A DNA stretch of 64,000 nt from Chryseobacterium ureilyticum (GTDB taxonomy: Bacteria > Bacteroidota > Bacteroidia > Flavobacteriales > Weeksellaceae), in assembly GCF_900156735.1 (NCBI RefSeq), contig NZ_FTOL01000001.1, positions 124,001 through 188,000 on the forward strand. Direction: 5' to 3'. A program made the translations under genes and the position numbers. Below, piece after piece: positions 26,156 through 34,941 of this stretch (its first letter is position 1; the number at the start of each line of letters is the position of its first letter). Below the pieces are notes generated by a model, which was not told the DNA's origin, ran no database searches, and worked only from the letters and a program-made list of their open reading frames with translations.

Positions 26156-26665
26156 ATGATACTGGAAACCGAAAGATTGATCCTGAGGCAGATCAATGAA
26201 AATCATACGGATGATATTCTGAAAATCAGAAGTAATGAAGTCATCAACCAATATGTGAAAAGAAACTCTCCAAAAACCAATTATGATGCCTTAGCATTTA
26301 TCTTACACATTAAAAAGAAAACTCAGGATAAAGAAATTATTTTCTGGGGAATTTCATATAAAGATCATCCAAAACTTATCGGTACTATTTGCCTTTGGAA
26401 CTTTTCCGATGATAGAAAAATAGCAGAGGTTGGATATGAGCTGCTTCCTGATTATCATAAAAAAGGAATCATGTCGGAAGCCTTCAGGAATGTTTTAATC
26501 TTTGGTTTTAATGATTTACAGTTACAGAAAATTTTAGCCTTTACGAATCAGTTTAACCACGACTCTCAAACATTACTTGTCAAACATGGGTTTGTTTTGG
26601 ACGAAAAAATGAAAGGCAAGGAAATCCCGGACAATATTATTTTTAGTTTAAAAAATCCACTTTAA
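26156..26665 (+). CDS. GNAT acetyltransferase, RimJ/RimL type
   Basis: A 169-residue GNAT protein starting with the typical MILETERLILRQI. The mid-section IAEVGYELLPDYHKKGIMSEAFRNVLIFGF holds the acetyl-CoA pyrophosphate loop (Y-H-K-K-G-I-M-S-E). The C-terminal LLVKHGFVLDEKMKG is the usual RimJ/RimL ending. It acetylates either protein N-termini or small molecules; the substrate is unknown. A GGAGAG stretch lies upstream, an unusual SD-like sequence for this genome. Confidence 0.88.
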   Translation: MILETERLILRQINENHTDDILKIRSNEVINQYVKRNSPKTNYDALAFILHIKKKTQDKEIIFWGISYKDHPKLIGTICLWNFSDDRKIAEVGYELLPDYHKKGIMSEAFRNVLIFGFNDLQLQKILAFTNQFNHDSQTLLVKHGFVLDEKMKGKEIPDNIIFSLKNPL

Positions 26666-26747
26666 AGGAATTATTCTTGAATTTATTTTAGTTTTTTTTA
26701 TCTTTTTTTATCTTTGTCGCCACGCGTATTGATATTATAAACTAGAC

Positions 26748-27773
26748 ATGAAAAATGAAATAAAATCCTTAACCGGATTAAGAGGAATTGTAGCACTATG
26801 GGTAACCTTTTTTCATTTTAACTGTTTCACCAATTATTTTATCGAAAGTATTACAGGAAAAGGATATTTAGCAGTAGATATTTTCTTTGTTTTAAGTGCC
26901 TTTCTATTAACGATTTCTTATTCCGGGAGATTTAAAAGTCTGACATTTAAAAATATTACAGATTTTTATAAAAAGAGAGTGAACAGGATTTATCCAGTGT
27001 ATATTTTGTCGGTTATTATCATAGCATTATTTCTTGTAGATACTTCTAAAACCAAGTTTTTAATCAATGCAGCATTAGTACAATGCTTTTATAATCCTAA
27101 TTACTCTCTTAATATTGTTTATTGGTCATTAAGTACAGAATGGATCTGCTATCTGATATTTCCTTTCTTACTTTTCTTTATTATACGCTTTAAAATACGT
27201 TGGGAAATACTCATTATACTAAGTCTGATATTAAGGTTCAGCTTGTTATATATTCCTGATAATCTGTATTTACAATCTGATCTTCCCCTTAAAACCGGAG
27301 AATCTTCAAGGTATATGGATGTTTCACATGGGTTAAGTTCTCTTGTAAGGACGATCTCTTCTTATTTTCTGGGAATAGGAGCCGCTCTTTTACCGAGGAT
27401 CAATTCGGAAAATAAAAAAAACAATTACATCATGTATGCCTCTTCACTGGTATTTCTACTCTTGTTATATACTGAAAAAGGATTGTTTTTTATTCCATTA
27501 GTTTCTGCCGTAATCATTAAATCTCTGTATATAGGAGGAACCAATTATGTAAAAACATTGATGGAGAGCAAAGCCGTTTATTTTTTAGGAAACATTTCAT
27601 ATTCACTCTATATCATACATTATATTATCGTTCAGCATGTTGTTAAAGGAACCTATTTTACACTTACATCCTCGCATCTTCTGAATAGTTTTTTCTTAAT
27701 AGCGGTTTCTATACTATTATCTTACTTTTCTTATATTCTGATTGAAAGAAAAGTGAAGATATTTAAAGTCTGA
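26748..27773 (+). CDS. Acyltransferase-3 family membrane protein (OafA/YrhL-like)
   Basis: A 341-residue integral membrane acyltransferase with about ten hydrophobic helices. The family motifs [17 protein letters not shown] (catalytic His near residue 23), [16 protein letters not shown] and [13 protein letters not shown] are all present near the N-terminus. Such proteins O-acylate surface polysaccharides or lipids. No polysaccharide cluster is adjacent, so the substrate is open. A TATCTTTG element lies 32 nt before the ATG. Confidence 0.9.
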   Translation: MKNEIKSLTGLRGIVALWVTFFHFNCFTNYFIESITGKGYLAVDIFFVLSAFLLTISYSGRFKSLTFKNITDFYKKRVNRIYPVYILSVIIIALFLVDTSKTKFLINAALVQCFYNPNYSLNIVYWSLSTEWICYLIFPFLLFFIIRFKIRWEILIILSLILRFSLLYIPDNLYLQSDLPLKTGESSRYMDVSHGLSSLVRTISSYFLGIGAALLPRINSENKKNNYIMYASSLVFLLLLYTEKGLFFIPLVSAVIIKSLYIGGTNYVKTLMESKAVYFLGNISYSLYIIHYIIVQHVVKGTYFTLTSSHLLNSFFLIAVSILLSYFSYILIERKVKIFKV

Positions 27774-27774
27774 G

Positions 27775-27806
27775 TTGTGCTTTTGTTTTAATATTAATTA
27801 CTTTTG
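27775..27806 (+). promoter_or_regulatory. ung promoter, predicted leaderless
   Basis: TTG at 27775-27777, a 21-bp spacer and TACTTTTG at 27799-27806. The -7 box ends 4 nt before the ung ATG (27811), so transcription should begin at the start codon. Confidence 0.5.
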
Positions 27807-27810
27807 CAGT

Positions 27811-28452
27811 ATGACCTGGACAGAAATTTTAGCACCGATAAAGAGTACGGAATACTTTACAACCCTTTGGGAAAAAGTAAAAAATGAATATGCAACTACA
27901 ACGGTTTTTCCACCTAAAAGTCAGATTTTCCGTGCATTGGAACTTACAGCATTTGATGATGTTGAGGTCGTTATTATTGGGCAGGATCCTTACCATAATG
28001 ATTACCAGGCAAATGGTTTGTGTTTTTCCGTTTCTGAACAAGTTACAGCACCGCCATCCCTTAAGAATATTTTTATTGAATTAAAAGATGATCTTGGTGT
28101 AGTGAGAACCTCCAAAGAGTTGGATGATTGGGGAAAACAAGGCGTTCTTCTACTGAATGCAACACTTACAGTTCGTGCCCATTCACCAAACTCTCATAAA
28201 GATTTAGGTTGGGAAAAGTTTACGAACTATATTATTAAAGAAATTTCCGATAAAAAAGAAAACGTAGTCTTTGTATTGTGGGGCGCTTTTGCACAGAAAA
28301 AAGCCGAACTCATCGATCCGGCTAAGCATTTTATCATAAAATCGGCGCACCCGTCACCATTCTCTGTGTATAGAGGGTTTTTCGGAAGCAAACCTTTTTC
28401 AAAAATTAACGAATATCTTACATCAAAAGGGAAAAATCCTATTTCTTGGTAG
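27811..28452 (+). CDS. ung: Uracil-DNA glycosylase
   Basis: A 213-residue family-1 uracil-DNA glycosylase that removes uracil from DNA in base excision repair. The catalytic water-activating loop is VIIGQDPYHN (Asp in DPYH). LLLNATLTV and the leucine-intercalation loop AHPSPFSVYRGFFGSKPFSK, with its His, are all intact. The start is ATG 27811 (MTWTEIL); the longer in-frame extension covers the promoter. The 3' end overlaps the convergent lipoprotein gene by 14 bp. Confidence 0.97.
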   Translation: MTWTEILAPIKSTEYFTTLWEKVKNEYATTTVFPPKSQIFRALELTAFDDVEVVIIGQDPYHNDYQANGLCFSVSEQVTAPPSLKNIFIELKDDLGVVRTSKELDDWGKQGVLLLNATLTVRAHSPNSHKDLGWEKFTNYIIKEISDKKENVVFVLWGAFAQKKAELIDPAKHFIIKSAHPSPFSVYRGFFGSKPFSKINEYLTSKGKNPISW

Positions 28453-28939
28453 AGTCGGAAGGAATTTCCATATTTTTGATACTAATTCCGATCTTATATT
28501 TTCCGGCTAAAGCACTTGTTCCGCCTTCTGCTTTTGGATAAGGAGTAACTTCCTCTAATGTAATGGTACGTCCATTGAAATCAGCAGACTGGCGATAGTT
28601 TTTCCCCGGATGATTCATCGTGGCAAGATATAACATCATGGGGCGGGTAGAAGTTCCCATTACCTCTACCTGAGCTACTGCAACACCAGCCCAGATACAA
28701 TTTACACCTTCAGGACATCTGCTATCCTCCGAAATTCCTTTAAAGGTAACATTCATATCAGAATCTCTGAGAAATTTATTTTCTCCCTCATTCAAATAAA
28801 TGATGCCATTCTTTTGGTCAGAAGTCGTAGTGTTCGTAGACATTTCAGTGTTTTTTTTGTCTGCTTTTGTTTTCTTTTGGGCATCGCATCCTGTTAATGC
28901 AAAAATTCCCAGACTGAATATGATGGCTTTATGGAACAT
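28439..28939 (-). CDS. Lipoprotein of unknown function
   Basis: A 166-residue lipoprotein with a clear lipobox, GIFALTGC (Cys at about residue 18), and a polar Lys-rich linker. A compact domain follows with two cysteines (SRCPEGVNCIWAGVAVAQVEV) that may form a disulfide. I do not recognise a named family. Its 3' end overlaps ung tail to tail, and it follows the DUF456 gene by 18 bp, so the two probably share a transcript. Confidence 0.78.
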   Translation of the reverse strand: MFHKAIIFSLGIFALTGCDAQKKTKADKKNTEMSTNTTTSDQKNGIIYLNEGENKFLRDSDMNVTFKGISEDSRCPEGVNCIWAGVAVAQVEVMGTSTRPMMLYLATMNHPGKNYRQSADFNGRTITLEEVTPYPKAEGGTSALAGKYKIGISIKNMEIPSDSTKK

Positions 28940-28957
28940 GATTTCTATTTTTTTAGG

Positions 28958-29449
28958 TTAAATAATATCAAACATATTAAGAAGTACCACCAAAAACATT
29001 GCCACACCTACTACAAAGCTGAAACCGGTTCCATAAATAAATCCAATAAAAGCTCCTTTGGTAGATTGTAATGCCTTATTCATATCCTTGCTGTCATGGA
29101 GTAATTCACCAATGAAGACTCCGGCAAACATTCCGATCAGGAAGCCTAAAGGAATAGGAATAAAGATCCCGACAATAGTTCCAATCACCGATCCTATGCT
29201 TCCCCAGCGCGTACCACCATATTTTCTGTTGGTTTTTGCAGGGATTACATAGCTTAATACAACAGAAGCTGCTGTAAGAATTCCAAATGCCCAGATATAG
29301 ATCATCGGAAGATCTGCATCTGTCCCGAATTTATAGATCAAAAGCCCGCAAATACTGAGTAAAAGCCCCGGTAGAACAGGAAGAAAAGTTCCCAGTATTC
29401 CAACAAATAATAAAATAAGACAGAGAATATTAATAATAGTGTTATCCAT
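28958..29449 (-). CDS. DUF456 membrane protein
   Basis: A 163-residue, glycine-rich polytopic membrane protein. It shows the DUF456 pattern: FVGILGTFLPVLPG near the N-terminus, then GTRWGSIGSVIGTIVGIFIPIPLGFLIGMFAGVFIGELL. The function of the family is unknown. It probably forms a two-gene unit with the lipoprotein downstream. Confidence 0.87.
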   Translation of the reverse strand: MDNTIINILCLILLFVGILGTFLPVLPGLLLSICGLLIYKFGTDADLPMIYIWAFGILTAASVVLSYVIPAKTNRKYGGTRWGSIGSVIGTIVGIFIPIPLGFLIGMFAGVFIGELLHDSKDMNKALQSTKGAFIGFIYGTGFSFVVGVAMFLVVLLNMFDII

Positions 29450-29554
29450 TCTTTAAAATATAAACGAAGATAAGAAAAAAGTGAAATTATGAAAGGTTTT
29501 AAAATTTGGGATGAAAATTGATTGGGAATAGTAAATTCATCATTCTTAATTTTA

Positions 29555-29562
29555 TAAATTTG
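29555..29562 (+). promoter_or_regulatory. -7 element 5 nt before the MscS-like gene
   Basis: TAAATTTG is followed by CTGTA and the ATG at 29568. No good -33 box is visible. It suggests a leaderless mRNA. Confidence 0.4.
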
Positions 29563-29567
29563 CTGTA

Positions 29568-30836
29568 ATGAAAGATGACCTTCAAGATACCAGGAACTAT
29601 TTGCAGGAATTAAGCGAACAGTTGTACATTTATATCACACAGATTTCTCCTACCGGGCTGGATTGGGTGATTCATATAATTGTAAAGCTGGCGCTGCTTT
29701 GTGCTGTATTTCTGATTGTAGATTTTGTACTGAAGTTTGCCATCAATTTTGTTTTTCGTCTTTTTCATGATGAAACAAAATTTCCGATTCTGAAATCAAT
29801 TTATCAGTCTAAGATCACCAATTCCGTTGCTCATTTTATAGCACTTACCATTGCAGGAGGGATACAGGGATCTATATTTCCCGAAGGAGCTTTACCTAAA
29901 ACAACCATTTTCATCATACGATGTATTAATCTGGGATTAGTAATGATTCTTGCGGGAATGCTTTACAGATCATTGTCTGCATTCAGGAATTATTTCTCCA
30001 TCAAGCAGGATTTTTATAAAATAATGGCACTCAATGCCATCTCAGAAACTGTGAAAATCTTAGGGATTTTTGTGTTTTCTGTTGTAGGACTTTGTGTAAT
30101 CTTCGGGATCAAAGGAACTACAATCGTAGGAAGTCTTGGGGCAATAACAGCAGTTTTAGTACTTGTTTTCAGAGATACTATTCTGGGATTTGTTACCGGT
30201 ATTCACGTAGCTACGTCCAAGAATCTTAAAGTAGGAGACTGGATCAGCATTCCCAAATACAGCATAGAAGGAAATATTACAGAAATAAGCCTTCTGACTA
30301 CAAAAATCACCAATTTTGATAAAACAATTTCTACCATTCCTACCTATGATTTCCTCACTACGGAGATTAAAAATATGCAGGTAATGTCTGAATCCAATAA
30401 TAGAAGGATTAAGAAATCTATTTATTTTAACATCAATTCTTTTAAATTTCTTAACGAAGAAGATATTGACCGCTTAAAAGAGATTAATCTTATTGCAGAT
30501 TATCTTGAGCAGAAAAGAGTTGAAATAAGAAGAGAAAAAGAAAGCCTGAGCAATAACGATAAAACGATTAACGGAAGACAATTAACCAACATCGGAGTCT
30601 TCAGATATTATGCACAGAAATATATAGAAAATGATCCTGATGTAGAGAAAAATGCCACAAGAATGGTTCGTCAGCTGGAAATTACACCACAAGGACTTCC
30701 TCTTGAGATCTATTGTTTTGCAAATGATTCCAAATGGGAACACTTTGAACAGATTCAGGCAGATATTTTTGATCATTTGCTGGTAGCTTCAAAAGAGTTT
30801 GAGCTTCAAGTAATGCAGGTAAGTGTAAAAGTATAA
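29568..30836 (+). CDS. MscS-family mechanosensitive channel (YbdG-like)
   Basis: A 422-residue inner-membrane channel protein. It has about five helices (about 30-62, 85-105, 112-132, 150-175 and 180-200). The pore-lining helix is GTTIVGSLGAITAVLVLVFRDTILGFVTGIHV, with the Gly/Ala pattern of MscS TM3. The beta-domain follows with VGDWISIPKYSIEGNITEISLLTTKI. The extended C-terminal domain (about residues 300-420) fits the YbdG/MscM subgroup. It releases solutes on osmotic downshock. Confidence 0.9.
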   Translation: MKDDLQDTRNYLQELSEQLYIYITQISPTGLDWVIHIIVKLALLCAVFLIVDFVLKFAINFVFRLFHDETKFPILKSIYQSKITNSVAHFIALTIAGGIQGSIFPEGALPKTTIFIIRCINLGLVMILAGMLYRSLSAFRNYFSIKQDFYKIMALNAISETVKILGIFVFSVVGLCVIFGIKGTTIVGSLGAITAVLVLVFRDTILGFVTGIHVATSKNLKVGDWISIPKYSIEGNITEISLLTTKITNFDKTISTIPTYDFLTTEIKNMQVMSESNNRRIKKSIYFNINSFKFLNEEDIDRLKEINLIADYLEQKRVEIRREKESLSNNDKTINGRQLTNIGVFRYYAQKYIENDPDVEKNATRMVRQLEITPQGLPLEIYCFANDSKWEHFEQIQADIFDHLLVASKEFELQVMQVSVKV

Positions 30837-30987
30837 AAAGAGAAAGGTAATACTTACTCAAAAAAAATAAATTCAACTTAAGTGATAATGGAATTAGAAC
30901 ATCAAAAAAGAAGTAATAAGTCTGGAATTACTCCCAGCATCCAACTTCAAGGTTCTAACATCCTTTGTCTAATATCTAAATAAAAAC

Positions 30988-31707
30988 ATGACAAAACTAA
31001 GCGTAAACATCAATAAGATTGCGACCTTAAGAAATGCTAGAGGAGGTGAAACACCAAGTGTGACAGAAGCAGCTATTAAAATTCAGGAATTTGGAGGACA
31101 GGGAATTACCATTCACCCAAGACCCGACGAAAGACATATCACAAGAAAAGACGTTTATGATCTGAAACCATTTGTAACTACTGAATTTAATATTGAAGGA
31201 AATCCGCATCAGTCTTTTATTGATATGGTTTTAGATGTGAAACCTGAGCAGGTAACTTTAGTTCCTGATGCAGATGATGCCATTACTTCAAATGCCGGTT
31301 GGGATACCAAAAAACATTTAGACTATCTTACAGAAATCGTTGCTGAATTCAAGAATGCAGGAATCCGTACCTCAATTTTCCTTGATCCGATGCCGGAATT
31401 GGTAGAGTATGCCGCAAAAACTGGAACAGACAGAATTGAGCTGTACACAGAAGCATATGCAAAAAATTACCTTTCCAATAAAGAACAGGCGATAAAACCT
31501 TATTATGATACAGCTGTTGTGGCAAATGAATTCGGATTAGGAATCAATGCCGGACATGATTTAAGCTTAGAGAATCTGAAATATTTTGCAGACAACATTC
31601 CGAACCTGTTGGAAGTTTCTATTGGTCATGCTTTGGTCTCTGAAGCATTATATATGGGATTGGAAAATACAGTTCAGTCTTATTTGAAGAGATTAGCAAA
31701 ATGGTAA
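30988..31707 (+). CDS. pdxJ: Pyridoxine 5'-phosphate synthase
   Basis: A 239-residue TIM-barrel PdxJ, which condenses 1-deoxyxylulose-5-phosphate with 3-amino-2-oxopropyl phosphate to make PNP. The signatures SVNINKIATLRNARGGETPS, GITIHPRPDERHI, LVPD and GINAGHDLSLENL are intact, and the length is normal. It sits 23 bp upstream of an alpha/beta hydrolase gene. The preceding 151-bp gap has no clear promoter or hairpin. Confidence 0.96.
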   Translation: MTKLSVNINKIATLRNARGGETPSVTEAAIKIQEFGGQGITIHPRPDERHITRKDVYDLKPFVTTEFNIEGNPHQSFIDMVLDVKPEQVTLVPDADDAITSNAGWDTKKHLDYLTEIVAEFKNAGIRTSIFLDPMPELVEYAAKTGTDRIELYTEAYAKNYLSNKEQAIKPYYDTAVVANEFGLGINAGHDLSLENLKYFADNIPNLLEVSIGHALVSEALYMGLENTVQSYLKRLAKW

Positions 31708-31730
31708 TTTTCACATGTAACATTTAAAAT

Positions 31731-32510
31731 ATGGAAATCTTAAACTCAAAAATATTTGGCGAAGAATCTACAGCTACGCCACTTTTGGTATTTCACGGAT
31801 TATTTGGAATGCTTGACAACTGGGGAAGCTTTGGAAAAGACCTTGGAGAATATCTTCCGGTACACCTGATTGATCTTAGAAATCATGGAAGAAGCTTCCA
31901 TTCAGATGATATGTCTCACGATGATCTGGCGGATGATATTGTACGTTATATGGATTATTACGGGATTCAGAAAGCCCATGTTTTAGGACATTCTTTAGGG
32001 GGGAAAGCGGTAATGCAGTTTGCTATAAAATATCCTGAGAGAGTAGAGAAATTAATCGTTGTTGATATTTCACCAAAAGCATATCCTCCACATCATCAGG
32101 GGATTATTAAAGCTTTGGAAACAGTGGATTTTAATACTGTTTCGTCAAGAAACGATGTAGAAGCTGTTTTGAATCAATATATTCCGGAGAAATCTACGAT
32201 ACAGTTTTTAACTAAGAACCTTTATTGGGATGATAATAAAAAGCTGAACTGGAGATTTAACCTTAAAACCTTAGCAGAAAAATATACTGAATTCGTTTCT
32301 AATGCTGTAAAGTTTGGAGTATTCAACGGTGAAGCTTTGTTTATTGCAGGATCAAAATCCAATTATATCTTACCACAGGATGAATTTGGAATAAAGCAAC
32401 AGTTCCCTAAAGCAAAAATTGTTACTGTACAAAATGCAGGACATTGGGTTCAGGCAGAAAATCCAATTGATTTCGCTAACGTTGTTAAAGATTTTCTTGG
32501 TTTGAATTAA
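31731..32510 (+). CDS. Alpha/beta-hydrolase (YbfF-like esterase)
   Basis: A 259-residue alpha/beta hydrolase with FHGLFGMLDNWG (oxyanion-hole HG), the nucleophile elbow GHSLGGKAVMQF (Ser near residue 90), and the late NAGHWVQAENP catalytic His. It resembles the YbfF/acyl-CoA esterase group. It probably shares a transcript with pdxJ, although no functional link is known. It ends 114 bp before the graspetide precursor. Confidence 0.87.
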   Translation: MEILNSKIFGEESTATPLLVFHGLFGMLDNWGSFGKDLGEYLPVHLIDLRNHGRSFHSDDMSHDDLADDIVRYMDYYGIQKAHVLGHSLGGKAVMQFAIKYPERVEKLIVVDISPKAYPPHHQGIIKALETVDFNTVSSRNDVEAVLNQYIPEKSTIQFLTKNLYWDDNKKLNWRFNLKTLAEKYTEFVSNAVKFGVFNGEALFIAGSKSNYILPQDEFGIKQQFPKAKIVTVQNAGHWVQAENPIDFANVVKDFLGLN

Positions 32511-32624
32511 TTATTTACGCTTTATTTTGAGTAAATGTTAAAATTTTCTTAAAATCTAAAAATATTTCTCCATAAGTTGAAAATTGTGTATTTTAGATTA
32601 TCAAAAAATCAAAGATATTTACTT

Positions 32625-32846
32625 ATGGAAAACAAAAATTCAAAAAAGAAGCCGTTTTTCGCTGCATTTCTTGAAAAACAAATTAAAGATCCTGAAACTG
32701 TAAAAGGAGGAACTGATATCATTACTATTCCGGAAAGAGACGTTATTACAAAACCTAGCGTAGATACTGTAACCTCTCCATCAACAGACCTGGAACATAC
32801 TATGAAGTATCCTTCTGACGGTGATGATGATGCTATTTTATTGTAA
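32625..32846 (+). CDS. Microviridin/graspetide precursor peptide with octad repeats
   Basis: A 73-residue precursor. The leader carries PFFAAFLEKQ (residues 10-19), nearly the PFFARFLE helix bound by microviridin ATP-grasp ligases. The canonical core TMKYPSDGDDD (59-69) fits T-x-K-Y-P-S-D-x-[DE]-[DE]. Between them are three tandem eight-residue units with T at 34, 42 and 50, P at 36, 44 and 52, and D at 39, 47 and 55. These are possible extra ester-forming cores. I chose ATG 32625; the longer in-frame TTG version (32577) would add 16 residues in front of the leader. A terminator follows, then two ATP-grasp genes. No GG protease site is evident near the core. Confidence 0.88.
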   Translation: MENKNSKKKPFFAAFLEKQIKDPETVKGGTDIITIPERDVITKPSVDTVTSPSTDLEHTMKYPSDGDDDAILL

Positions 32847-32888
32847 AATGGACTATTTATAGTAACATATTAACAAAATTGTAATAAT

Positions 32889-32921
32889 AAGGAAACTTAA
32901 ACTATTTAAGTTTCCTTTTTT
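32889..32921 (+). terminator. Terminator/attenuator between precursor and ligase genes
   Basis: AAGGAAACTTAA pairs perfectly with TTAAGTTTCCTT around a 5-nt loop, followed by a T run. It lies 43 bp after the precursor stop and 16 bp before the first ligase ATG. No promoter fits between, so the ligases depend on readthrough. Confidence 0.85.
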
Positions 32922-32936
32922 AATAAAAACTGGCAA

Positions 32937-33893
32937 ATGATTCTCTGTATCACCCACTCGCAGGATTTTTATACTATAGATCTTTTCTTTGAATATCTTT
33001 CTTCCAAAAACATACCTTATTTCAGACTGAACTCAGACAAGCTGAATCACTTTCAGAAAATAAGTGTTGATCAAAACTCGTTTGAGATCATTGACGAATC
33101 CGGTAATGGGATTCATTCTGATGATATTCAGGGAGTATGGCATAGAAAAGCATGGAGAATAAGTATTCCTGAAGAACTGGATCAGGATTATGAAAACGTT
33201 TTTCTAAAAGAATATACTAGTCTTCGTTATAATCTTTTCACTGTTCTTGAAGATATTCCATGGATCAATCCTTATGAAAAGGAAAAAAAGATGGATGGAA
33301 ACAAAATGCTTCAGCTGAAAATTGCTCAAAAGAATAATCTTACCATTCCGAAAACCATTTTTTCCAATGATGAAGGGAAAGTAAAAGCTTTTTTCCATGA
33401 GTATTGTTCAGGAAAAGCGATTGCAAAACTTCATGATGCTACAATCAAAACAATGAATGGTGAAAATCTGATTTCTACTATGATTATTGAAGAAGAAACA
33501 TTGGAGTATCTTTCGGATATTGTTTATTGCCCAATGATTTTTCAACCTTATATTGAAAAAGAGTATGAGTTGCGTATCATGTATATAGACGGAGAATTCT
33601 TTACAGGTAAAATTAACAACAGTGAAAATGCAGACTGGAGAGTAAGCCAGAAAGGCTATTTCTGGTCAGATTATGAGCTGCCGCAAAATATCAAAGAAAA
33701 CCTGACTTTCATGATGAAAGAAATGGGACTTTATATGGGCGCAATTGATATGATAAAAGGAAAAGATGGGAAGTATTATTTCCTCGAAGTTAATCCGCAG
33801 GGGGAATGGGGAATGCTGCAAAAAGAACTGGGCTTTCCTATAGCAGAAAGAATCGCCGATAACCTTATAAACCGAATCAATTTCCATGAATAA
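32937..33893 (+). CDS. ATP-grasp graspetide ligase 1 (MvdC/MdnB-like)
   Basis: A 318-residue ATP-grasp ligase of the microviridin family. The N-terminus MILCITHSQDFYTIDLFFEYL and IQGVWHRKAWR match the pre-ATP-grasp domain. The ATP-grasp core shows IAKLHDAT, VYCPMIFQPYIEKEYELRIMYI, then GAIDMIKGKDGKYYFLEVNPQGEWG with the metal-binding D/E/N residues. By order and sequence it is the partner of the ester ligase. In microviridins the MvdC/MdnB enzyme makes the amide bond, but that role here is inferred. It overlaps the second ligase by 8 bp. Confidence 0.88.
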   Translation: MILCITHSQDFYTIDLFFEYLSSKNIPYFRLNSDKLNHFQKISVDQNSFEIIDESGNGIHSDDIQGVWHRKAWRISIPEELDQDYENVFLKEYTSLRYNLFTVLEDIPWINPYEKEKKMDGNKMLQLKIAQKNNLTIPKTIFSNDEGKVKAFFHEYCSGKAIAKLHDATIKTMNGENLISTMIIEEETLEYLSDIVYCPMIFQPYIEKEYELRIMYIDGEFFTGKINNSENADWRVSQKGYFWSDYELPQNIKENLTFMMKEMGLYMGAIDMIKGKDGKYYFLEVNPQGEWGMLQKELGFPIAERIADNLINRINFHE

Positions 33894-34890
33894 AATTTTA
33901 ATTATAACACATACAGCAGACAATTTTTCAATTGAAAAAGTAACAGAATATATTGATAAGAATAACTGTAAGGTCATTCGTTTCGATGTTGATTTATATC
34001 CTTTGCAAAATAAACTTTCCACTGTATTTCAGGACGGAGAATGGGTAAGTTTTCTTGAAACTTCCAAAACAAAGTATCGTCTCGATGATATCTCCGCGGT
34101 TTGGTACCGTAGAGCTTATAATATTGGAAAAGACTTGAAAGAAGAATTAGACCCAAAATTCTTTGGGGCTGCTATGGGAGAGATCCGAAATACATTGTTT
34201 GGCTTCCTTGAATCTGTGGATGCTTATGCATTAGGAAAACCTAGTGTTTACAGAAGATTGGACAGTAAAGAAGAGCAACTGAAGATTGCTGATAAAATAG
34301 GACTTACCATTCCGGAAACCTGCCTTACCAATAATCCTGAAGATGCTAGAAAATTTATTTTAAAACATAAAAATGTTGTTGCAAAGATGCAGACAGGATT
34401 TGCAATCTATGAAGACGGAGTGGAAAACGTTGTGTTTACTAATGTTGTTCATGAAGATAAGCTTGAGGAACTGGATTCACTTTTGTATTGTCCGATGCAG
34501 TTTCAGAAAATGATTGAAAAGAAAAAAGAACTTAGAATAACTGTAGTTGGTAGAGATGTTTATGCTTTTGAAGTAGACTCTCAGCAATTTGAAGATGCTA
34601 AAGTGGATTGGAGGAAAGACGGTGTTAATCTAATCGATAAATGGACCAGAACAGAGCTTCCGAAAGATATCGAAGGAAAACTTTTGGACCTTCTTGATGT
34701 TTACAATGTAGATTACGGAGCTATTGACATGATCGTTTCCCCTGAAGATGAGTATTATTTCATTGAGATCAATGCTGCAGGAGAATTTTTCTGGCTGGAT
34801 AATCTTACAGAAGGAAATCTTATCTCTAAAAGTATTGCAGACCTTCTTTGTGATAAAGCTCCGAGAAGAAATAATATGGTTTTAGCTTAA
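33886..34890 (+). CDS. ATP-grasp graspetide ester ligase (MvdD/MdnC-like)
   Basis: A 334-residue ATP-grasp ligase. It follows the MdnC/MvdD pattern closely: KILIITHTADNFSIEKV, ISAVWYRRAYNIG, LTIPETCLTNNPEDARKF, LYCPMQFQKMIEKKKELRITVV, and near the end YGAIDMIVSPEDEYYFIEINAAGEFFWLD with the catalytic metal ligands. This branch forms Thr/Ser-to-Asp/Glu ester (lactone) rings on the precursor. It is translationally coupled to ligase 1 and followed by a terminator. No transporter, GNAT or protease gene is adjacent, so export and leader removal must be encoded elsewhere. Confidence 0.9.
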   Translation: MNKILIITHTADNFSIEKVTEYIDKNNCKVIRFDVDLYPLQNKLSTVFQDGEWVSFLETSKTKYRLDDISAVWYRRAYNIGKDLKEELDPKFFGAAMGEIRNTLFGFLESVDAYALGKPSVYRRLDSKEEQLKIADKIGLTIPETCLTNNPEDARKFILKHKNVVAKMQTGFAIYEDGVENVVFTNVVHEDKLEELDSLLYCPMQFQKMIEKKKELRITVVGRDVYAFEVDSQQFEDAKVDWRKDGVNLIDKWTRTELPKDIEGKLLDLLDVYNVDYGAIDMIVSPEDEYYFIEINAAGEFFWLDNLTEGNLISKSIADLLCDKAPRRNNMVLA

Positions 34891-34910
34891 ATAAAATATT
34901 CTTTTAATAT

Positions 34911-34941
34911 CAGGTCCTGGAAGTTTTTTCAGGACTTTTTG
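34911..34941 (+). terminator. Terminator closing the graspetide operon
   Basis: GTCCTG pairs with CAGGAC (extended by one G-T and one A-T pair) around a T-rich loop, then five T. It lies 20 bp after the second ligase stop. Confidence 0.78.

Noticed and set aside
31731..32510. The alpha/beta hydrolase next to the graspetide precursor as its leader peptidase
   Set aside because: It looks like a YbfF-type esterase, sits directly behind pdxJ, and is separated from the precursor by 114 bp. There is no evidence for a peptidase role.
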